Part shown: positions 56,646 through 64,000 of the stretch, in pieces
How positions within the stretch are numbered: position 1 is the first letter of the stretch
Layout: each line of letters opens with the position of its first letter
Assembly: GCA_019751875.1 (NCBI GenBank)
Contig: JAIEMV010000001.1
Location: 23,991 to 87,990 of the forward strand
Direction: 5' to 3'
Length of the DNA: 64,000 nucleotides
DNA from: Hyphomicrobium sp.
Lineage (GTDB): Bacteria > Pseudomonadota > Alphaproteobacteria > Rhizobiales > Hyphomicrobiaceae
Made by a program: the position numbers and the translations under genes
Notes under the pieces: generated by a model
What the model was told of the DNA's origin: nothing
What the model saw: only the letters and a program-made list of their open reading frames with translations
Database searches by the model: none

Positions 56646-57967
56646 CCTCAATCCTGATATTCGGCTTGCTCGTCGCGCTGCTGCTCACCGGAACCCCCGT
56701 TTCCATCGCGCTTGGCTTGACGGTGCTGACGGTGCTGTTCACGCTCACCGACGTTCCTCTCGATGCCGTGGCGCTTAAACTTTTCACCGGCATGGAAAAG
56801 TTCGAGATCATGGCGGTGCCGTTTTTCATCCTCGCGGGCGCATTCCTCACGCATGGGGGCGTGGCCAAGCGGATGATCCGATGTGCGACCGCGATGACCG
56901 GTCACTGGGCCGGCGGACTCGGCATCTCGTCGGTTCTCGCATGCGCGATTTTTGCGGCCGTGTCCGGCTCCTCGCCCGCGACCGTCATCGCTATCGGCTC
57001 GATCCTCGTGCCTGCCATGGTAGCGCAGGGCCACCCCCCGCGATTTGGCGCCGGCGTGATCGCGTCGTCCGGGACTCTCGGCATTCTCATTCCGCCGTCG
57101 ATCGTGATGGTGCTCTATGCACTTGCTACAGCCGGCATGAACGCCAAAGGACCAAATGGAGAGCGCGTTTCAGCCGCTTCCGTCGATGATCTGTTCATGG
57201 CTGGTGTCGTGCCGGGTTTGCTGCTGGCCATCCTGCTCGGCTCGGTTACGTGGTGGATCGCCAAAAAGGAGGATTACCCGCGCGCCGTGCGAGCAACATG
57301 GAGCGAAGCATTCGACGCATTGGTCGATTGCATCTGGGGCCTGGCGCTGATCGCCGTCGTTCTGGGTGGAATCTATGGTGGCTTGGTCACACCGACGGAG
57401 GCGGCAGCCCTGAGCGCGATCTACGCGTTCTTCGTCGCGAAGTTCATCTATCGCGACATCGGCTGGGATGATGTTCCGAAGGTGCTGCTATCGGCAGCGA
57501 ACATGAGCGCCATGTTGCTCTACATCATCACGAACGCGATGTTGTTTTCATTTCTTCTCACCTACGAGCAGATACCGCAGACTATAGCCGAGTGGATTGT
57601 CGCCCAAGGTTTCAACTGGATCACGTTCCTGATCGTCGTGAACATCCTGCTGCTCGTAGCGGGGACCTTTATGGAGCCCGCTTCGATCATTCTAATCATG
57701 GCGCCGATACTGTTTCCGGTGGCGGCCAAGCTGGGGATCGATCCGGTGCACTTTGGGATCATCATGGTCGTCAACATGGAGATCGGGATGATCACGCCGC
57801 CGTTGGGACTCAATTTGTATGTGACCAGCGGCGTTGCCAAGCTCGGCATGACAGAGACGTCACGCGCGGTTCTACCGTGGCTCCTGTCAATGCTCGCTTT
57901 TCTTGTTCTCGTGACCTACTGGCCCGGGCTGTCGCTGACGCTCCCGCAGAGTCTTGGGCTCATGTGA
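56642..57967 (+). CDS. dctM: TRAP transporter large permease (DctM type)
   Basis: The 441-residue protein has about 12 transmembrane segments. DctM features include GTPVSIALGLTVLTVLF, AVSGSSPATVIAIGSILVPAM, SSGTLGILIPPSIVMVLYA and the late ITPPLGLNLYVTSGVA. It is the sodium-coupled channel subunit. The start is GTG within the dctQ stop. A bidirectional terminator follows. Confidence 0.93.
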   Translation: MTSILIFGLLVALLLTGTPVSIALGLTVLTVLFTLTDVPLDAVALKLFTGMEKFEIMAVPFFILAGAFLTHGGVAKRMIRCATAMTGHWAGGLGISSVLACAIFAAVSGSSPATVIAIGSILVPAMVAQGHPPRFGAGVIASSGTLGILIPPSIVMVLYALATAGMNAKGPNGERVSAASVDDLFMAGVVPGLLLAILLGSVTWWIAKKEDYPRAVRATWSEAFDALVDCIWGLALIAVVLGGIYGGLVTPTEAAALSAIYAFFVAKFIYRDIGWDDVPKVLLSAANMSAMLLYIITNAMLFSFLLTYEQIPQTIAEWIVAQGFNWITFLIVVNILLLVAGTFMEPASIILIMAPILFPVAAKLGIDPVHFGIIMVVNMEIGMITPPLGLNLYVTSGVAKLGMTETSRAVLPWLLSMLAFLVLVTYWPGLSLTLPQSLGLM

Positions 57968-57991
57968 TCCGCGCGACGATAGAAAAGCGAA

Positions 57992-58010
57992 GGGGCGCCA
58001 ACGGCGCCCC
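57992..58010. terminator. Terminator between dctM and ppc
   Basis: A perfect eight-bp stem (GGGGCGCC and GGCGCCCC, loop AAC) separates the convergent genes. On the minus strand it is followed by a T-rich run (TTCGCTTTTC), so it mainly serves ppc. Confidence 0.7.
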
Positions 58011-58046
58011 CGAGCGGACGGCCGCTCTTCCCCAGAAAGTTTTTCG

Positions 58047-60905
58047 TCAACCAAAGGCGCCGAAGTGGTGTGAGATGCCGGTGCCGATTTCGCGGATGGC
58101 CTCATAGGCCTGCTCCATCGGCTCCAGAATTTCTGTTTCGATGCGGCCGTAGTCGTCGATGCCCTTCGGCAGATAGGTTGCCTTTTCGCGGAAGGCGGTC
58201 GTCTCCTCGGCCGCCCCCGTGCGCTTGGGGAACGCCTGTCGCATGACGTTGATGACCTCGGGAACCTCAAGTGTCAATGCCGAAGCAACTATTTGGGCGT
58301 GGCTGACGTCCCGGGTCGTGAAGCGCGGCAGCTGGCCGGCCAAAATGAACACTCGCATTATGAGGGCGAGGCGAATGGCCTGCAGTAGGTCGAGTTCCAG
58401 CCGGTTCTCGTCGGGAATTTTGCCGCCGTCGATGCCGATGTCTTCCAGTAGAGTGTGCAGGTCGATGGCGTCGAGGCGGAGTTCGTGGACGAGGCCATTG
58501 ATCGCGGCGTTACGCTCGTCGTCGAGCAAGAAGGTGGACAGATTCTTGAACGCGCCGGTGAGGTGCGGCTCGCGACCCCACGACGCCCTCATGGCCCAGA
58601 AACCTGGGTCGAACACGGTTGCATTAGCGCCCATGGCGTTCAGGCTTGAGAGCTGTTTGCCGCGGGCCACCATTTCAATCAGCGGCCGCAAGCGAGCAGA
58701 CGATTTGGAGACTTCCACGAAACGCTCTCGCTCTGAGCCGACGGCGGCGCCGAGTCCAGCCACCACATTCGCGATGTAACCGAACTGCTGGAGAATCGCG
58801 TTGTTGGGGATGGCGCGCATCCGTGCCGGATCGCCACGATCGGCGGTGGACGCCCCTTCCATCTGGCGCTTCACCGGACGCGACCCGGTCTTGAATAGCA
58901 AGTTCGGGCCGAAGGCGCCGAGCACGGCGCGGTAGCCAGGATGGGCAAAGAGGTCTTGCTGATAGGCCCGCAAGCGGAGCAGGAAGTCGAGCGCGAGATT
59001 GGTATCGTCGTAGAACTCGTCTTCAATGGGTGCCGGCGTTTCACCGTCCTCGATAACGGTCGCGAGTGCACGCATGGCGAGCGGCTTGGTCGCAAAGTAG
59101 AGGTAGCCATCGCCGCCCTGCCAGCTGGTCTCGTGTTTCAGCGGAATGCCTGCGTCGGCGAAGCGGCGGCGCGCGTTGGGTGAAAACACGTAGCGCAGGC
59201 GCGTTTGCATGGAGCCTGGATGCGTGCCGCGACCCATGGACTCGCCGTGCGTCGAGTAAATCAGAAGCTCCGCGCCCCCGAGAGCATCGGCATCGAGAAC
59301 TTCGGCGAGACCCTGGTGCAAGCGCTCGATAGACAGCGTGGCCGCTATTTGTCCGATAAAGCGTCCGGCGTCGGAGAAGCCAGTTTGAATGCAAAGACGC
59401 TTACGGCCGCGGACGTAATCCCTGTATGCTTCTTCTTCCAACAGGCGCTCGATAAGGCGGGCGCCGGTTTCCAACGCCGCAGGGGTTTCGAACAGCGGCG
59501 AGATGTCGACCACGTGCTCGACGCCGAACAACTTTGCAAAGAAGAGGGCAATCAGCATCGTCGCCGGGCTTTCGCACTCGGCGATGAGGTAGCGAATGGG
59601 CGTCTCGCGATCAACGTGCTTGTGAAACTGTGCGGCGAGCGCGAACTGACGAATGGCGGTTGCCGTTTCGAGATCGAGGGTCTCGAAGTTGACCGTTTCC
59701 TTGCCGGCCGTGCGGATCATCTCCACGATACGGGCGAGGGCCTGGCGCTCGGTGAGGTCGCGAGTCCAGGGTTCGTGGACGAATGCGCGGAAGGCATTGT
59801 TCAGCTGCACGGCGTTGACGCGCAGATGAATGTGCGAGGTCCCCATGCCGGTCTGATCGAACAGACTCGCAAGCGCCGCGAGTTCACGCTTCGACTGCGG
59901 CTGGGGCACGGCATCGATCAACTGGTCGATCAGCGTTATGACGGGCGCTGGCGACGTCAGGTTATAGGCATCGGACTCGGTGATGATGTTGGCAGCGTCA
60001 GAGAGCTTGTTCTTGCCGCTGACAGCGGCGTTCAGCGCATCAAGCTGCTTCTGCGCAGAGGCGATGGCGAGATCCAGCTTGGCGACGACCTGGCGGGCAA
60101 TCCGCTGAGCGTCAACATCATCGTTGAGGCGGTGCTTTAAGACGATAAAGCGCGTGCGGATGTCGTGGAGAGCCGCAACTTTTTCCTGCAGCTTGAGGAC
60201 GAAGGAGTGGGTCCACTTGATGTCGGTGCGGCCGTCGAGATCGTAGCCGACCCACGACGCGATCGTCGCAATCTTTGGACGGAACTTGTAGGCACGTTCT
60301 CCGAATCCGGCGGCGGCGACGGAGTAAAACCCGTTAAGCAGCTCTTCAAAAGCATCGCGAAGATTTTGGATGCAGACCTGAACGGCTCTATGCTCGTAGT
60401 CGAGCGTAATGGGGCTGTCGGGGCGGTGCGGAAGACCGACGACGGGATCGCCTTGGACTTCGCCAGACGCGATCTCGACCATGCGACGGCTTAGCGCTTC
60501 CGAGAGGCCGAACGTGGGATGTGCGGTGAAAACGATGCCATTGCGCGCACGGCCCCAGCGCTGCTGAAATTCGGCGAAGGCCTTGTCGGCGTCAGGATCG
60601 CTCCCGACGGTCTTGGCAACGAAGTTGGAGAACTCGCGGATCGTCGTCTGGTTATCGATGTAGCCGATCTGTTCGCGCAAGCGTTCGGCGCGGCGGACAC
60701 AGGCGCGGTCCATCAAGCGGCCGGCGAGGGCTTTCAGATCATCGAAACTGATCTTGCCAGACTCGAGACTGCGCGAGAGATAGAAGCCGATGTTGACGAT
60801 CGGGTTAAGGCCCGGCGCGTCGGGGATTTGAGCCCGCATCGCCTTCAGTTCATCACGCAGCTTGAACTCGTCGAGAACCGAAATCTGCGGATTAATGGTA
60901 TCCAC
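58047..60905 (-). CDS. ppc: Phosphoenolpyruvate carboxylase, divergent methylotroph type
   Basis: Ppc adds bicarbonate to PEP to form oxaloacetate, the CO2-fixing step of the serine cycle. A GTG start at 60903-60905 is chosen because GGAGGA lies seven bases upstream; it gives 952 residues. A longer frame from an ATG at 61043 has no such site. The catalytic regions are recognisable but altered: FTAHPTFGLSE, GYDLDGRTDIKWTHSF where most PEPCs have GGDRDGNP, YSTHGESMGRGTHPGSM where most have FHGRGGSVGRGG, and a C-terminus ending HHFGAFG instead of QNTG. It lies 176 bases downstream of mtkB in the same direction. Confidence 0.9.
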   Translation of the reverse strand: MDTINPQISVLDEFKLRDELKAMRAQIPDAPGLNPIVNIGFYLSRSLESGKISFDDLKALAGRLMDRACVRRAERLREQIGYIDNQTTIREFSNFVAKTVGSDPDADKAFAEFQQRWGRARNGIVFTAHPTFGLSEALSRRMVEIASGEVQGDPVVGLPHRPDSPITLDYEHRAVQVCIQNLRDAFEELLNGFYSVAAAGFGERAYKFRPKIATIASWVGYDLDGRTDIKWTHSFVLKLQEKVAALHDIRTRFIVLKHRLNDDVDAQRIARQVVAKLDLAIASAQKQLDALNAAVSGKNKLSDAANIITESDAYNLTSPAPVITLIDQLIDAVPQPQSKRELAALASLFDQTGMGTSHIHLRVNAVQLNNAFRAFVHEPWTRDLTERQALARIVEMIRTAGKETVNFETLDLETATAIRQFALAAQFHKHVDRETPIRYLIAECESPATMLIALFFAKLFGVEHVVDISPLFETPAALETGARLIERLLEEEAYRDYVRGRKRLCIQTGFSDAGRFIGQIAATLSIERLHQGLAEVLDADALGGAELLIYSTHGESMGRGTHPGSMQTRLRYVFSPNARRRFADAGIPLKHETSWQGGDGYLYFATKPLAMRALATVIEDGETPAPIEDEFYDDTNLALDFLLRLRAYQQDLFAHPGYRAVLGAFGPNLLFKTGSRPVKRQMEGASTADRGDPARMRAIPNNAILQQFGYIANVVAGLGAAVGSERERFVEVSKSSARLRPLIEMVARGKQLSSLNAMGANATVFDPGFWAMRASWGREPHLTGAFKNLSTFLLDDERNAAINGLVHELRLDAIDLHTLLEDIGIDGGKIPDENRLELDLLQAIRLALIMRVFILAGQLPRFTTRDVSHAQIVASALTLEVPEVINVMRQAFPKRTGAAEETTAFREKATYLPKGIDDYGRIETEILEPMEQAYEAIREIGTGISHHFGAFG

Positions 60906-61026
60906 GCGGCATTCCTCCAGAAGGGGACGAGCCTGATCAGGCATCGACGCCAAGGGTAAAGTCACCACCCTGGAACCGGCAAGATCTCGGACGGCCCGTG
61001 GCCCGGATGCTTGCTCATTGTTATGG

Positions 61027-61058
61027 GCCGTCCGCACGTGCAATCAAATGCGGACGGC
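61027..61058. repeat. Hairpin in the mtkB-ppc gap
   Basis: A perfect ten-bp inverted repeat (GCCGTCCGCA and TGCGGACGGC) encloses a 12-base loop. No T-run follows on the minus strand, so it is more likely an mRNA-processing or attenuation structure than a full terminator. Confidence 0.5.
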
Positions 61059-61081
61059 GATCGATTTGCAGCGCTGGCTTA

Positions 61082-61978
61082 TCAGGCGGCCTTGCGGGCC
61101 TGTAGAACCTTGGCGATCGTGGCGCCCATTTCGGATGGTGTAGGTGCGATAGTCACGCCACAGTTCTTTAGGATCTCCACTTTCTCCGCAGCCGATTCGC
61201 CGAATGCCGAGACGATTGCGCCGGCGTGGCCCATGCGGCGGCCCTTCGGTGCCGAAAGTCCCGCAATATACGCGACGACCGGCTTCTTCATGTTCGCCTT
61301 CGCCCACTGCCCGGCTTCGGCTTCCTGAGGTCCGCCAATTTCGCCAATCATGAGGACGGCATCTGTTTCGGGATCATTCTCGAAATGCTCGAGGATGTCG
61401 CGATGCGATGAGCCGTTGATCGGATCGCCGCCAATGCCGACCGAGGTCGAGACGCCGATGCCAAGATCCTTGAGCTGAGCGGCGGCTTCATATCCAAGCG
61501 TGCCCGAGCGGCCGACGATGCCCACACGGCCGGGCATATAGATATGGCCGGGCATGATGCCGAGCATGGCTTTACCGGGTGAAATCGTGCCGGCGCAATT
61601 GGGGCCGGTCAGGATCATGCGCTGCTCTTTCTTGTAACGCCGCATGTAGCGCTTCACGCGGATCATGTCCTGGGCGGGAATGCCGTCGGTAATGCATACG
61701 CAGTACTTGATCCCGGCGTCGGCCGCTTCCATGATCGCGTCCGCCGCAAACGGAGGCGGAACAAAGACGATGGACGCTTCCGCACCAGTTTCCTGCACCG
61801 CGCCCTTGACGGTGTTGAACACGGGACGACCAAGATGCGTGGAGCCGCCCTTGCCGGGGGTAACGCCACCAACCACGTTCGAACCGTAGTCGATCATTTC
61901 CTGCGCGTGAAAAGTGCCAATGCGCCCGGTGAAGCCCTGGATCAGGATCGGGGTGTTCTCGTTGATAAAGATCGCCAT
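61082..61978 (-). CDS. mtkB: Malate-CoA ligase alpha subunit (MtkB)
   Basis: With MtkA it makes malyl-CoA from malate, CoA and ATP. The 298-residue protein resembles the succinyl-CoA ligase alpha subunit: [56 protein letters not shown] and the phospho-histidine region [15 protein letters not shown]. The malate specificity is taken from its place between mtkA and ppc next to malyl-CoA lyase, not from a residue signature. GGAG precedes the ATG. It starts 20 bases after mtkA. Confidence 0.92.
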   Translation of the reverse strand: MAIFINENTPILIQGFTGRIGTFHAQEMIDYGSNVVGGVTPGKGGSTHLGRPVFNTVKGAVQETGAEASIVFVPPPFAADAIMEAADAGIKYCVCITDGIPAQDMIRVKRYMRRYKKEQRMILTGPNCAGTISPGKAMLGIMPGHIYMPGRVGIVGRSGTLGYEAAAQLKDLGIGVSTSVGIGGDPINGSSHRDILEHFENDPETDAVLMIGEIGGPQEAEAGQWAKANMKKPVVAYIAGLSAPKGRRMGHAGAIVSAFGESAAEKVEILKNCGVTIAPTPSEMGATIAKVLQARKAA

Positions 61979-61998
61979 GAGACCTACTCCTTATCCCC

Positions 61999-63168
61999 TC
62001 AAGCCGCGGACTTAGCGGCGGCTACGGCCTTGTTCGCCGCGTCAGCCAGCGTTTCAGCGCTGATGACTGTCAGGCCGCTCGTATCGATAATGCGACGGCC
62101 TTCCTCGACGTTGGTTCCGGCGAGGCGAACGACAATCGGCATCTTGATCTCAAGTTCCTTGACAGCGTCGACGACACCTTTTGCAACCCAGTCGCAGCGG
62201 TTGATGCCGGCGAAGACGTTGACCAGGATTGCCCTCACGTTCTTGTCGCGCAGGACGGCCTTGAAAGACTTCGTGACGCGCTCTGGGCTTGCGCCACCGC
62301 CGATATCGAGGAAGTTCGCAGGTTCGCCGCCGGCCAGCTTGATCATGTCGAGCGTGGCCATCGCGAGGCCGGCGCCGTTAACGATGCAGCCGATGTCGCC
62401 ATCGAGTCCAACGTAGGCGAGGCCGCGGTCGGACGCGTAGGTTTCACGCGGGTCTTCCTGGCTCTTGTCGCGCAACTCTGCGATCTGCGGACGGCGAAAG
62501 AGCGCGTTCTCGTCAAAGCTCATCTTGGCATCGAGCGCCACGACGTTCTTCTGCTTGGTGATGACCAGCGGATTGATCTCGACCATGGTCGCGTCGAGAT
62601 CCCGAAATGCGCGGTAGGCACCGAGGATCGTACGCTCCATCTTTGCAATGAGGTCGGGTTCAATGCCAAGTCCAAACGCGACCTCACGAGCCTGGAACCC
62701 CTGCATGCCGACCGCGGGGTCGACCTGCACCTTGATGAGAGTATCGGGGCGGTTATGGGAAATCTCTTCGATATCCATACCGCCCGCCGCCGATGCGACG
62801 ACCACGATGCGTTCCGCCGCGCGGTCCATGACGAAAGAGAGATAGATCTCCTTGTCGATGTCGGTCGCTTCTTCGATGTAAAGGCGCGAAACGAGCTTGC
62901 CCGTAGGGCCCGTCTGCACCGTTACGAGGCGCTTGCCGAGGAGCGACTCGGCTGCTTCCTCGATATCATTGTCCGAACGGCAGAGCTTGATGCCGCCGGC
63001 CTTGCCGCGGGCACCGGAATGGATCTGCGCCTTTACCGCCCACTTCGAGCCGCCAATCTCGTTTGCACGATAGACGGCTTGTTCCGGGCTGTAGGCGAGG
63101 CCGCCCCGAGGGACGGCCACGCCGAACCTGGAGAGCAGTTCCTTGGCCTGGTATTCGTGAATGTCCAT
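61999..63168 (-). CDS. mtkA: Malate-CoA ligase beta subunit (MtkA)
   Basis: The 389-residue protein has the ATP-grasp plan of succinyl-CoA ligase beta subunits: [70 protein letters not shown] and [14 protein letters not shown]. Gene order mcl, mtkA, mtkB, ppc identifies it as the malate enzyme of the serine cycle. AGGAGGT precedes the ATG. Confidence 0.93.
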   Translation of the reverse strand: MDIHEYQAKELLSRFGVAVPRGGLAYSPEQAVYRANEIGGSKWAVKAQIHSGARGKAGGIKLCRSDNDIEEAAESLLGKRLVTVQTGPTGKLVSRLYIEEATDIDKEIYLSFVMDRAAERIVVVASAAGGMDIEEISHNRPDTLIKVQVDPAVGMQGFQAREVAFGLGIEPDLIAKMERTILGAYRAFRDLDATMVEINPLVITKQKNVVALDAKMSFDENALFRRPQIAELRDKSQEDPRETYASDRGLAYVGLDGDIGCIVNGAGLAMATLDMIKLAGGEPANFLDIGGGASPERVTKSFKAVLRDKNVRAILVNVFAGINRCDWVAKGVVDAVKELEIKMPIVVRLAGTNVEEGRRIIDTSGLTVISAETLADAANKAVAAAKSAA

Positions 63169-63209
63169 TTTCTCGGACCTCCTGGATCGAATTCAGCCGT
63201 TCGTCGCGA

Positions 63210-64000
63210 TTACTTTGCTGCGCTTGCAGCAATCTTCTCGGCTACGACAATGATGTTCTTCGCCATCTTTTCCGAAGCGGCGTCGATCATCTTGCCGTCG
63301 AGTGAGGCCGCGCCCTTACCCTGGGCTTCTGCTTCCTTGAGTGCGGCAATGATTCGCTTGGCTTTCTCGACTTCGGCGGCGGTCGGTGAGAACACGGCGT
63401 TGGCAAGCTCGATCTGCGTGGGATGGATCGCCCACTTGCCTTCGACGCCCAGAGCGGCGGCGCGCTTGGCACCGGCCGTGTAACCCGCGGGATCGGAAAA
63501 ATCGCCAAACGGGCCATCGATCGGACGCAGACCGTAAGCACGGCAAGCAACCGTCATGCGCGAAATTGCAAAGTGCCACTGGTCGCCCGGATAATCGGGA
63601 TTCAAACCGCCGATGACGACGGTACGAGCCTTGTTGAAGGCTGCGTAATCGGCAACGCCGAAGTGCATGGCCTCAAGGCGGCTGTTGGCCGAAGCGATGG
63701 CTTCGACGTTGGCCATGCCGAGGGGGGTTTCGATGAGGGCTTCCGTGCCGATCTTATGGGGAAGCTTTTTGGCTTCTTCGATCTGGCTTACAATCGTTTC
63801 GATCGCGTAGACATCGGCTGGAACGCCAACCTTCGGGATCAGAATTGTGTCGAGCTTAGCGCCGGCCTGCTCGACGATGTCGACGACATCGCGATAGCAG
63901 TAATGCGTGTCGAGGCCGTTGATACGGACGGAGACCGTCTTGCCATGACCCTTCCAGTCCAGGTCGTTGAGAGCTTGGATGATATTTTTGCGGGCCTGCT
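63210..64000 (-). CDS. mcl: Malyl-CoA lyase (C-terminal part, cut by window edge)
   Basis: Malyl-CoA lyase splits malyl-CoA into glyoxylate and acetyl-CoA. The visible 263 residues belong to the HpcH/HpaI-CitE TIM barrel: VSVRINGLDTHYCYRDVVD, ILIPKVGVPADVYA, EALIETPLGMANVEAIA (metal-binding Glu), FGVADYAAF and GKWAIHPTQIELAN near the end. The N-terminus is outside the window. It is upstream of mtkA by 41 bases. Confidence 0.93.
   Translation of the reverse strand, partial: QARKNIIQALNDLDWKGHGKTVSVRINGLDTHYCYRDVVDIVEQAGAKLDTILIPKVGVPADVYAIETIVSQIEEAKKLPHKIGTEALIETPLGMANVEAIASANSRLEAMHFGVADYAAFNKARTVVIGGLNPDYPGDQWHFAISRMTVACRAYGLRPIDGPFGDFSDPAGYTAGAKRAAALGVEGKWAIHPTQIELANAVFSPTAAEVEKAKRIIAALKEAEAQGKGAASLDGKMIDAASEKMAKNIIVVAEKIAASAAK

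Noticed and set aside
1..64000. CRISPR arrays, tRNA, rRNA and insertion sequences
   Set aside because: No regular direct-repeat and spacer pattern, cloverleaf, conserved rRNA segment or transposase-like frame with terminal inverted repeats was seen; a covariance-model scan would be needed to exclude small RNAs.

Overview
The window comes from a high-GC alphaproteobacterium of the order Hyphomicrobiales (Rhizobiales), most likely a methylotroph close to Hyphomicrobium. Its right end holds a serine-cycle block on the minus strand: malyl-CoA lyase (cut by the window edge), malate-CoA ligase mtkA and mtkB, and a divergent PEP carboxylase. A formate-tetrahydrofolate ligase (ftfL) lies about 11 kb to the left. 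Phosphoribulokinase sits beside fbp and rpe with no RuBisCO in view. The genus is inferred from gene content; no rRNA is present to test it.

Layout. 0-5.0 kb (minus): htpX, rsmB, a heparinase II/III-like gene and purH (cut). 5.1-12.1 kb: an SDHAF4-like protein, a vWA TadG-like protein, an extensin-like protein, acs, an ETF-beta lysine methyltransferase homologue overlapping an EVE-domain gene, and an HNH nuclease. 12.1-17.6 kb: cfa, a small exported protein, an HWE sensor kinase, a 75-residue protein with its own terminator, and about 1 kb with no convincing gene. 17.1-21.1 kb (minus): rph, rdgB, hemW, a DedA/YqaA protein and dsbB. 21.3-30.8 kb: hrcA, grpE, a DMT exporter, alkB (minus), dnaK, dnaJ, an FMN reductase, pyrF, DUF1330 and trmD. 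30.8-32.4 kb: an AT-rich tract with a CtrA-type box and an unknown membrane protein, lying between trmD and rplS. 32.6-35.5 kb: rplS, map, radC and a small exported protein. 35.5-40.7 kb (minus): fbp, prk, rpe, hrpB. 40.9-45.0 kb: a HlyC-like acyltransferase followed by a type I secretion ABC transporter and HlyD adaptor. 45.2-47.4 kb: ftfL and a MoaD/ThiS-like protein. 47.4-49.6 kb (minus): a large membrane protein with alpha/beta-hydrolase motifs. 49.7-54.8 kb: the four-gene Anbu (ancestral proteasome-like) operon, then prmB. 55.0-58.0 kb: a DctPQM TRAP transporter. 58.0-64.0 kb (minus): ppc, mtkB, mtkA, mcl.

How the genes work together. FtfL feeds formate carbon into the folate branch that supplies the serine cycle. 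PEP carboxylase makes oxaloacetate, which is reduced to malate; MtkAB makes malyl-CoA, and malyl-CoA lyase splits it to glyoxylate and acetyl-CoA. Acs adds acetate to the acetyl-CoA pool. The protein-quality genes (hrcA, grpE, dnaK, dnaJ, htpX, Anbu cluster) are spread over three loci.

No tRNA, rRNA, CRISPR array, transposase or complete mobile element was recognised. The most unusual items are the HlyC-like acyltransferase with Glu where the catalytic His is expected, the alpha/beta-hydrolase interrupted by a membrane domain and divergent from the Anbu operon, the CtrA-box island between trmD and rplS, the extended RdgB and L19 proteins, and the cluster of ACGCAAC heptamers at 16.4-16.8 kb.
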